DNA from: Opitutia bacterium
GTDB lineage: Bacteria; Verrucomicrobiota; Verrucomicrobiia; Opitutales; Opitutaceae
Reading direction: 5' to 3'
DNA: 8,856 nt
NCBI GenBank assembly: GCA_025351035.1
Contig: JANXWT010000225.1
Span: forward strand, 1-8,856
The notes beneath the pieces were generated by a model. The model did not search any database and was not told the origin of the DNA. It saw nothing but the letters and a program-made list of their open reading frames with translations. The position numbers were made by a program, and so were the translations under genes. Position 1 is the stretch's first letter, and each line of letters begins with the position of its first letter. Below, in pieces: positions 1-5,527 of this stretch.

Positions 1-176
1 CCGCCGGCGGCCGCACCCGCGTGCAATCAAGAAGCACGGGATGGTGTTCGTCCTAGGATGGGGTCTATGGAGGGCAAGTATTATATCTAATGTGTAATGC
101 TGAGCGTCCCTTCCCCTTGGCATATTTAGAGAGGCGGTAGCCGTAGGGTCTAGGGCGGGCGCCGAGTCGAAGAGGG
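1..176. other. Left-edge region downstream of mnmG, no gene called
   Basis: This 176-base stretch follows the mnmG stop codon. Several short frames are open to the left edge on both strands, including a 41-codon minus-strand frame starting with ATG at 123 and two plus-strand frames ending near position 90. None resembles rsmG, parA or parB, which often sit next to mnmG, and none has a clear ribosome-binding site. I see no tRNA and no strong hairpin with a T-tract. It could be an intergenic region or the truncated end of an unrecognised gene. Confidence 0.4.
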
Positions 177-2057
177 TTATGACGACGATTCACGCCTAGA
201 GCGACGGCCAGCTTCAATAATGATCATCAGAATGCTAACATCAGAGGGGCTAACACCGCTGATGCGGCTCGCGTCGGCCAGAGTTGCTGGCCGCGCAGCG
301 TGAAGTTTTTGGGCCCCTTCTTTTCGCAGACTCGGGATAGCTAGATAATCAATATGGTCCGGAATGCGGATTTTCTCGTTGTCCTTGAAGCGTTCAATCT
401 GCCGTTGCTCCCGGAGTCGGTAGCCGCGATATCTTACCCGATAAATCGTTTCGTCGCGCACTTCCTTAGTCTCCTGCTGAAAATTTTGGGGCAGTTCCAG
501 CGGGCTGTTTGTTCGCCGAATCGCATCACCCCAGGAGCCGCCGGCCGTGTTGTTGTTCTCGAAAAATTCAACCCAAGTATTAATCGATGAATATTTCTTT
601 GCTATATTTACTAAACGGCTTGTGGATAAAAGGTTATGCTTTTTAGAATGCTCAAAAAAACGACCTTCGGCACTGCCATGATTGAAGAGAAGCCTGTGCT
701 CGGCCCGACTTGTGAACATCCGGTAGGGCTCAGAAGTTCCTTTGGTTGTAAGGTCATCGATCAGAACGCCGATATACCCCTCGTGTCGCCGGATAACCAT
801 CGGCGGCTCTCCCCTCGCCTTAAGGGCCGCATTTACGCCGGCGACTAGGCCTTGAGCGGCGGCTTCCTCGTAACCAGATGTGCCGTTGATCTGTCCGGCA
901 AAAAAAAGATTTTCCATCAAGCGTGATTCCAATGACGGCAAGAGTTGGGTTGGTTGAGCGAAGTCGTATTCGACGGCATAGGCCGGGCGGAGCAGAACGG
1001 CGTTTTCCAAACCTGGGATGCTATGGATTAGTTGGACTTGAATATCGAACGGCAGGCTTGTCGAGAGTCCGTTGATGTAGTATTCGTTCGTGTTCCGGCC
1101 TTCCGGCTCGAGAAACAGCAGATGGCGTTCTTTGTCCGCGAATCGAACGAATTTGTCTTCAATGCTTGGACAATAACGCGGGCCCGTTGCGGTGATCTGG
1201 CCGGAATACATGGCCGAAAGGTGCAAATTGTCGCGCACAATCCGTTCAGACTCTGAAGTTGTGTAAGTCAGCCAGCAGGAGGCCTGCTCGCGGCCCGGCA
1301 CCCAGCCGAGCCGGGTTTCACCGGGCTGTTCCACGTGGAACAGGTCATCCTTTTCGCGGGTGTCATGGAATGCGAAAAGCGTGGGCTCGCGGTCGCCTTT
1401 CTGCTCCTGAAGTCCCGCGAAGTTGAGGCTCCGCCCAAGAAGTCTCGGCGGTGTGCCAGTTTTAAGGCGATGGAGCTCAATACCCGCCTCAAGGAGGCTT
1501 CCTGAGAGCGTCTTGGCGCTGAAGTCACCCAGTCGACCACCTTCATTCTTGTTTTGGCCCACATGCATGAGCGCCCGTAAAAATGTGCCGGTGGTGATAA
1601 TCACTGCTCGACCAAAAAATTCCACGTCTAGGTTGGTGCGGCAGCCGACGACACGGCCGTGCGCGTAGATCAGCCCAGTTACAGTTGTCTGGAAGATCTG
1701 CAAATTTTTCTGGAGTTCGAGGGTGTGCTTAAGACGGAATTGATACGCTTTCTTGTCGCATTGGGCGCGTGGAGCCTGCACAGCCGGCCCTTTGGACTCA
1801 TTCAGTAGCCTAAATTGAATAGCGGTCACGTCGGTGTTGATCGCCATCTCTCCTCCCAGCGCGTCAATCTCTCGCACGATCTGCCCCTTTGCCTGGCCGC
1901 CAATTGCCGGGTTGCAGCTCATCTGGGCTATCGTATCAATATTGCCAGTGAGCAGCAGGGTAGAGGCCCCCATCCTTGCAGCGGTAAGGGACGCCTCAAC
2001 GCCGGCATGACCAGCACCACAAACAATCACGTCAAATGGCAGTTCGTTGAATCTCAC
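177..2057 (-). CDS. mnmG: tRNA uridine-5-carboxymethylaminomethyl modification enzyme MnmG (GidA)
   Basis: MnmG is the FAD-dependent partner of MnmE. The complex installs the carboxymethylaminomethyl (or aminomethyl) group on C5 of wobble U34 in a subset of tRNAs, using a folate one-carbon donor, in the cytoplasm. Residue numbers assume the GTG start at 2057 (626 aa, close to E. coli's 629). The FAD-binding GAGHAG motif is at 14-19, MSCNPAIGG with Cys48 follows, and the second conserved cysteine is Cys261 (in ASCWLT). GPRYCPSIEDK, FFAGQINGTSGYEEAAAQG and EPYRMFTSRAEHR are all present, and the C-terminal MnmE-binding helices end with SRISGVSPSDVSIL. A TTG at 2111 would extend the protein by 18 residues into the mnmE end; I prefer GTG because the extra stretch is AT-rich and unlike family N-termini. 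No good Shine-Dalgarno is visible for either. Between residues 230 and 261 it is about 18 residues longer than E. coli, and a parS-type palindrome encodes part of that segment. Confidence 0.96.
   Translation of the reverse strand: MRFNELPFDVIVCGAGHAGVEASLTAARMGASTLLLTGNIDTIAQMSCNPAIGGQAKGQIVREIDALGGEMAINTDVTAIQFRLLNESKGPAVQAPRAQCDKKAYQFRLKHTLELQKNLQIFQTTVTGLIYAHGRVVGCRTNLDVEFFGRAVIITTGTFLRALMHVGQNKNEGGRLGDFSAKTLSGSLLEAGIELHRLKTGTPPRLLGRSLNFAGLQEQKGDREPTLFAFHDTREKDDLFHVEQPGETRLGWVPGREQASCWLTYTTSESERIVRDNLHLSAMYSGQITATGPRYCPSIEDKFVRFADKERHLLFLEPEGRNTNEYYINGLSTSLPFDIQVQLIHSIPGLENAVLLRPAYAVEYDFAQPTQLLPSLESRLMENLFFAGQINGTSGYEEAAAQGLVAGVNAALKARGEPPMVIRRHEGYIGVLIDDLTTKGTSEPYRMFTSRAEHRLLFNHGSAEGRFFEHSKKHNLLSTSRLVNIAKKYSSINTWVEFFENNNTAGGSWGDAIRRTNSPLELPQNFQQETKEVRDETIYRVRYRGYRLREQRQIERFKDNEKIRIPDHIDYLAIPSLRKEGAQKLHAARPATLADASRISGVSPSDVSILMIIIEAGRRSRRESSS
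621..629 (-). promoter_or_regulatory. Perfect DnaA-box 9-mer inside mnmG
   Basis: The minus strand reads TTATCCACA, the E. coli consensus DnaA box, encoding part of the LLSTS stretch of MnmG. It lies in an unusually AT-rich run (roughly 560-660, about 30% GC in the line containing it). Only this one perfect box was noticed in the window, so it may be a regulatory or chance site, not an origin. Confidence 0.3.
1326..1343. promoter_or_regulatory. parS: parS-type ParB-binding site (perfect 18-bp palindrome) within mnmG
   Basis: The sequence CTGTTCCACGTGGAACAG is its own reverse complement. Its 16-bp core TGTTCCACGTGGAACA matches the widely conserved parS consensus TGTTTCACGTGAAACA at 14 of 16 positions, and the two differences are a symmetric pair (T to C, A to G) of the kind found in known parS variants such as those of Pseudomonas. 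ParB (Spo0J) binds such sites near the origin and spreads to organise chromosome segregation with ParA. parS sites commonly lie in the gidA-parAB neighbourhood. Here the site is inside coding sequence and encodes Leu239-Phe-His-Val-Glu-Gln of MnmG. No parA or parB is in the window. Confidence 0.85.
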
Positions 2058-2061
2058 AAGC

Positions 2062-2077
2062 GTGTTAATTTTAACAC
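2062..2077. repeat. Inverted repeat at the mnmE-mnmG junction
   Basis: Two perfect 7-bp arms, GTGTTAA (2062-2068) and TTAACAC (2071-2077), flank a 2-bp centre, in a very AT-rich stretch between the mnmE stop and the preferred GTG start of mnmG. On the minus strand it contains TAAAAT, a near-consensus -10 element, but no good -35 at 17 bp. It could be an operator-like site, a small RNA hairpin near the mnmG start, or AT-rich coincidence. Confidence 0.4.
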
Positions 2078-2100
2078 AAAATAAATATTTTGATGTGTTT

Positions 2101-3459
2101 TTATTTACCAATACAAAAACTAGAGAACAGTTGATCTAAAATTCGCTCGTTATCAATCCGGCCCGAAATATCGCCAAAATTATCGAGCGCGCAGCGCAAA
2201 TCACTGGAAGTCAATTCTATGTGTGTCAGTGACACTTCGGCTGTTTTTTCTCGCGCAGCTTGCAAGCAGTGAAGCGCTTGGTTCAAGGAGTGTGCGTGCC
2301 GAGCATTGATCGCGATTAATTCATCGCCGACATCTGAGCGAAACGACTCAGCAATCCTGCGGATTTCCGATTGTAGACAAACGAAACCATCTCCGCGCAG
2401 TGCCGACACGCGAACGGACGGGAAAGGCTGTGTGACAGCGTCAGGCGCAGCTTCCGAAATATCTGTTTTATTGAAGACCGCGATGGTGTTTGCCGGCGTC
2501 ATTAACCCAGCGAGTGCGCTTGGCAGAGCGGGGAGGGAGCGGGTTGCGTCGATTACCCAGAGGAAAAGATCGGCCCGGGCAGCTTGTTCAAAGGTCTTCC
2601 TGATACCCCTCTCTTCCACCGAGGCAGCCCTCGGGTTTAGGCCTGCGGTGTCAATGAGACGCAGAAAATGAGCCCCGACCACGATAGCCTCTTCCAAATA
2701 ATCACGGGTGGTGCCCGGCTCGGCGCTGACAAGCGCACGCTCGTGTCCGACCAGCCGATTAAGAAGGCTGCTCTTGCCCGCATTTGGCGCGCCTACAATC
2801 ACGGTCCTGATTCCCTCGCGCAAGACCGCGCCGTAGTGTGTGGTCGCGATCAACTGTCGGGTCAAAGGAAGGAGTTCATCTAGCTGGCGGAGCACGCTCA
2901 ATCGGTCCTCGGGGGGCAAATTCTCCTCTGGGAAATCAATCTGGGCTTCGATTTGCGCTAGAACTTCAACCAACTTGCTGGTCAAGACCTGCATGTGCCT
3001 ACCTAGTGCGCCGCGGAGCTGCGCATTTGCCGCCGCCAGTGCGCGTTCGCTGCGCGCGTGTAGCAAATCCATTACCGCCTCTGCCTGGCTGAGGTCCATT
3101 CTGCCATTCAGAAAGGCCCGTTTAGTGAATTCGCCGGCCTCCGCCATTCGGCAGCCACGGTCCAGCAAGTCCTCGAGAATTCGCTGCGCGATGTAAGGAT
3201 TGCCGTGGCAGGAAATCTCGACGGTGTCTTCCCCCGTGTAGGAATTCGGCGCCGAGAAATACGTAAAGACCACATCGTCCACCAAGGCTGCTTTCACGTC
3301 GCGATAATCCGCGCGTGTGACCATTCGAGCTGTCGGCAAGGTTTCGAAAATAGACCGGGTAATCGCCGGAACGGTTGGGCCGCTAGCCCGGACGACGGCC
3401 ATCGCCGCCGTGCCGACCGGAGTTGCCAATGCGGCGATGGTATCAGGATGGCCCAACAT
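2101..3459 (-). CDS. mnmE: tRNA uridine-5-carboxymethylaminomethyl modification GTPase MnmE (TrmE)
   Basis: MnmE is the GTPase and folate-binding subunit that works with MnmG on wobble U34 of tRNA. The 452-residue length is normal (E. coli 454). The N-terminal folate-binding domain carries NSYTGEDTVEISCHGNP (72-88). The inserted G domain has G1 GAPNAGKS (223-230), GTTRD (249-253), G3 DTAG (270-273), G4 NKTD (330-333) and a G5-like SALRG (352-356). The protein ends in FCIGK (448-452), with the invariant C-terminal cysteine needed for tRNA modification. The ATG at 3459 has a weak AGG-containing ribosome-binding stretch upstream. mnmG follows on the same strand, 43 bp after the mnmE stop if GTG is used, so the two partner subunits are probably co-transcribed. 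Confidence 0.97.
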   Translation of the reverse strand: MLGHPDTIAALATPVGTAAMAVVRASGPTVPAITRSIFETLPTARMVTRADYRDVKAALVDDVVFTYFSAPNSYTGEDTVEISCHGNPYIAQRILEDLLDRGCRMAEAGEFTKRAFLNGRMDLSQAEAVMDLLHARSERALAAANAQLRGALGRHMQVLTSKLVEVLAQIEAQIDFPEENLPPEDRLSVLRQLDELLPLTRQLIATTHYGAVLREGIRTVIVGAPNAGKSSLLNRLVGHERALVSAEPGTTRDYLEEAIVVGAHFLRLIDTAGLNPRAASVEERGIRKTFEQAARADLFLWVIDATRSLPALPSALAGLMTPANTIAVFNKTDISEAAPDAVTQPFPSVRVSALRGDGFVCLQSEIRRIAESFRSDVGDELIAINARHAHSLNQALHCLQAAREKTAEVSLTHIELTSSDLRCALDNFGDISGRIDNERILDQLFSSFCIGK

Positions 3460-3521
3460 TCGCCTGAACCAAGCGAACCCCGTGCTTTACGCAAAGAGGA
3501 AAACAGGGCGCCGGCGCAAAA

Positions 3522-3549
3522 CCGTTAGCTTTGACGAAATATCCGGCAA
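3522..3549 (-). promoter_or_regulatory. Possible mnmE promoter
   Basis: On the minus strand TTGCCG (3549-3544) and TAACGG (3527-3522) are separated by 16 bp, which would give a leader of roughly 55 bases before the mnmE ATG. The -10 match is poor, so this is a weak prediction based mainly on position. Confidence 0.22.
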
Positions 3550-3557
3550 CCGCTAAC
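3524..3557. promoter_or_regulatory. Dyad in the mnmE/marR divergent region, candidate MarR operator
   Basis: GTTAGC (3524-3529) and GCTAAC (3552-3557) form a perfect 6-bp inverted repeat 22 bp apart. The dyad spans the predicted promoter of the marR-type gene and overlaps the -10 region in each direction. MarR proteins are dimers that usually bind dyads over their own promoter, so autoregulation is plausible, but the arms are short and widely spaced. Confidence 0.3.
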
Positions 3558-3559
3558 CT
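3531..3559 (+). promoter_or_regulatory. Candidate promoter of the MarR-DUF3052 operon
   Basis: TTGACG (3531-3536, five of six consensus bases) is followed after 17 bp by TAACCT (3554-3559, three of six). Transcription would begin only a few bases before the ATG at 3569, giving a leaderless or nearly leaderless mRNA. This fits the absence of a Shine-Dalgarno sequence before that ATG. Confidence 0.4.
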
Positions 3560-3568
3560 CTGCGCGCA

Positions 3569-4033
3569 ATGCCATCTAAGCACGTCCGCGCCATCCAGCG
3601 CTATTACCCGCAAATCTACCTCGCGTGTCACGTCGATCACGTGCGGACGAAATCCAACCGCCATCATCTCTCGGCGCACGACTCCACGCTGCTCGCGCAT
3701 CTTGACGAATCGCAGTCGACGCTCGCCGGTTCGCTCGCGCGCCATCTCGGCATCGCCAACTCAACGCTCTCGCCCGCGCTCAACCGCCTCGAGTCACTCG
3801 GCCATCTCACGCGCACGCCGTCGCGTCACGACAAGCGCCAGATCGAGCTTTGCTTGACCGCGCTGGGCGCTGAGGCGATGGCCGAAGCGTCGGTGCTCGA
3901 CGCCAAACGCGTGGCCGCGGTCCTCGAAAATCTTTCCGCCACTGAGCAGAAACGTGCCGTGGCTGGACTCGCGCTCTTGGCCGCGTCGGCGCTCGAACAT
4001 CAGACCAAAGCGCCGCGCCGCAAGCGCTGGTGA
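3569..4033 (+). CDS. MarR-family transcriptional regulator
   Basis: This 154-residue protein has the size and layout of MarR-family winged-helix repressors. A helical N-terminal dimerisation part (YYPQIYLACHVDHVR, 12-26) is followed by LSAHDSTLLAHLDE, the helix-turn-helix (STLAGSLARHLGIANSTLSPALNRLESLGHL, 50-80) and the wing with its typical Asp/Arg signature SRHDKRQIELCLTALG (85-100). A C-terminal helix closes the dimer, and the tail is basic (RRKRW). The ligand cannot be read from the sequence; Cys20 with His21 and His24 could be redox- or metal-sensitive, which is speculation. The ATG at 3569 has no ribosome-binding site and may be leaderless. Six bases separate its stop from the next ATG, so it very likely shares an mRNA with the DUF3052-like gene. 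Its GC content is clearly higher than that of mnmE next door. Confidence 0.9.
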   Translation: MPSKHVRAIQRYYPQIYLACHVDHVRTKSNRHHLSAHDSTLLAHLDESQSTLAGSLARHLGIANSTLSPALNRLESLGHLTRTPSRHDKRQIELCLTALGAEAMAEASVLDAKRVAAVLENLSATEQKRAVAGLALLAASALEHQTKAPRRKRW

Positions 4034-4039
4034 TATTTT

Positions 4040-4660
4040 ATGGGACTCGAAACCAACTGCACGCTGCGGCTCGGGCGTGAATCCTTCGCGGGCAAAGCAC
4101 ACCTCGACTCGGAAAAACTCACGTTTCGCGGCGAAGCCAAACTTGACCTCGCACTGAAGAGCATCCGCACGGTCGCGGTGGGCGAGGGTAGGGCGGTGAA
4201 GCTCACGCATGCCGCCGGCGTCGCGACGCTCGATCTCCGTGATCGCGTCACGGCGGAAAAATGGGCACTGAAAATCTGGTCGCCGCGCAGCCTGGTCGAC
4301 AAGCTTGGGTTGAAGCCGAATTCGCGTGTGGCGGTGATCGGCGTCAACGACGCTGAGTTTCACGCGCAGGCGCAGCAGCGAATTGGCGCTCCGCTCGATA
4401 CCAAGTTGCGCGCAGATCTAGATTTCATTTTCTATGCCGCCGACGGCGACGCGGAGCTCGCGAAACTGAAGTCGCTCAAGAAATACCTTCAACCCGCTGG
4501 CGCGATCTGGATTGTGTCGCTTAAGGGCAAAGCGGCGAAAATCCGTGATGTTGACGTGATGCGCGCAGCGCGTGCGGCCGGCCTCGTCGATAACAAGGTG
4601 TGCAGTTTCTCAGAGACGCGCACCGCGTTGAAACTGGTGATCCCGGTGACCGCGCACTGA
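4040..4660 (+). CDS. DUF3052-like protein of unknown function
   Basis: This 206-residue cytoplasmic protein appears to have two parts. Residues 1-75 look like a small beta-rich domain (CTLRLGRESFAGKAHLD, then LTFRGEAKLDLALKSI). Residues 76-206 resemble DUF3052: AEKWALKIWSPRSLVDKLGLKPNSRVAVIGV (72-102), an LDFIFYAADGDAEL strand-helix (127-140), LKKYLQPAGAIWIVSLKGKA (146-165) and GLVDNKVCSFSETRTALKLV (181-200). The second part reads like a Rossmann-type fold without an obvious catalytic motif. No biochemical role is established that I can cite. The ATG lies 6 bp after the MarR-type stop, with GGTGA at 4029-4033 as a possible ribosome-binding site, suggesting translational coupling. The 3' end overlaps the convergent Sel1-repeat gene by 140 bp. 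Confidence 0.85.
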   Translation: MGLETNCTLRLGRESFAGKAHLDSEKLTFRGEAKLDLALKSIRTVAVGEGRAVKLTHAAGVATLDLRDRVTAEKWALKIWSPRSLVDKLGLKPNSRVAVIGVNDAEFHAQAQQRIGAPLDTKLRADLDFIFYAADGDAELAKLKSLKKYLQPAGAIWIVSLKGKAAKIRDVDVMRAARAAGLVDNKVCSFSETRTALKLVIPVTAH

Positions 4661-5495
4661 ATCCATACGCACTGTTTTTTCTTCGGGGTTTTGGATCGCC
4701 GGGGATGGGGGCAACCGGTAGCGAGAGTTTCGGTGCGTCCATCGTGATCGTCGGTTTCTCCGCTGGCGTGGTCACGACCGGAGGAGGGGATAATCTTTCG
4801 ACCGTGATTTTGGGTGGACTTGCGGTCGCGTTCTCCGACGGAGCGATTCGCGAGGCCCGCACCTCGGCGGGCGCGAGGTCTTTCAGTATCTCTTCGGCGC
4901 GCGCTTCGGCGGCTTTGACGTCGTTCGGTTTCTTCGCGAGGCGAGCGCGCACCTGTTCCTCGGCATCCTGGCCGACGCCTGACTTGCCACTGACGATCAA
5001 CCACGCGAGTCCCTCGACGTAGTTCCGTTGCACGCCGCGACCGCTGGCGAGCATGGCTCCGATGTTGTGCTGCGCTTCGGCAACGCCGGCGCGCGCGGCG
5101 CGCGTGAAACAATCCAGCGCGCGTCCGTAGTCGGGCGGGCCGTTGTGTCCATCGTGATAATTTTTACCGAGGCGAAACCAACCGTCGGCGTTTCCACCCC
5201 GCGCGGCCTGCTCAAAAAGCTCCGCGGCCTTTTTGGTGTCGAGCGGCACACCGCTGTCGTCTTGGAAAAGCTCGGCGAGTTGGAAGCACGCGAGCGGGTC
5301 GCCCTTCGCGGCAAACGCCTTGAGTTGTTCGAGCGTCTTCCATTTCCGTCCGCCACCGTCGGTCGACAACAGCACGGGCGGCGTGTCGTCCGCGGGTTTC
5401 TCTATTTTTGCCGGAGCGGCGTAGCCCAAAGAAAAACCAGCCGCCGCCACGATGGCGACGACTGGTCGGAGAATAGAAAACCGGCGGCGAGACAT
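4521..5495 (-). CDS. Exported Sel1-like repeat (TPR-related) protein
   Basis: The 324-residue product starts with a basic, hydrophobic signal peptide (MSRRRFSILRPVVAIVAAAGFSLGYAAPA, cleavage likely after AYAA-type residues near 25-28), so it probably acts outside the cytoplasm. About three Sel1-like repeats follow (roughly 60-170): FAAKGDPLACFQLAELF, AAELFEQAARGGNADGWFRLGKNYHDG and ALDCFTRAARAGVAEAQHNIGAMLASGRGVQRNYVEGLAWL. Such repeats form a helical solenoid that binds proteins. Residues about 205-275 are Pro/Thr/Ala-rich and probably disordered. The last 46 residues (279-324) are encoded opposite the end of the DUF3052-like gene, are Arg/Ser/Cys-rich and have no protein-like pattern. The gene follows recA by 32 bp on the same strand, so read-through from recA is likely. 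No clear ribosome-binding site precedes the ATG. The specific role is unknown. Confidence 0.82.
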   Translation of the reverse strand: MSRRRFSILRPVVAIVAAAGFSLGYAAPAKIEKPADDTPPVLLSTDGGGRKWKTLEQLKAFAAKGDPLACFQLAELFQDDSGVPLDTKKAAELFEQAARGGNADGWFRLGKNYHDGHNGPPDYGRALDCFTRAARAGVAEAQHNIGAMLASGRGVQRNYVEGLAWLIVSGKSGVGQDAEEQVRARLAKKPNDVKAAEARAEEILKDLAPAEVRASRIAPSENATASPPKITVERLSPPPVVTTPAEKPTITMDAPKLSLPVAPIPGDPKPRRKNSAYGFSARSPGSPVSTRCASLRNCTPCYRRGRPHALRASRQHHGFSPLCP

Positions 5496-5527
5496 GGATT
5501 GCGCAGACGTGGCGCCGCGGTCGCGGG

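Noticed and set aside
1..123. 41-codon minus-strand frame from ATG at 123 to the left edge, possibly rsmG or parA
   Set aside because: The translation has no resemblance to either protein, there is no ribosome-binding site, and competing frames are also open in this short stretch.
560..660. A replication origin inside mnmG
   Set aside because: Only one perfect DnaA box was found and there is no cluster of boxes or separate intergenic region; a single box does not make an origin.
3631..3645. Second CACGTG as another parS
   Set aside because: The flanks (GATCACGTGCGG) do not carry the TGTT/AACA arms needed for a ParB site.
4661..4690. T-run (4674-4679) as a terminator for the DUF3052-like gene
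   Set aside because: The preceding bases contain a direct repeat (CGCACTG twice), not an inverted repeat, so no stable stem forms before the T-run.
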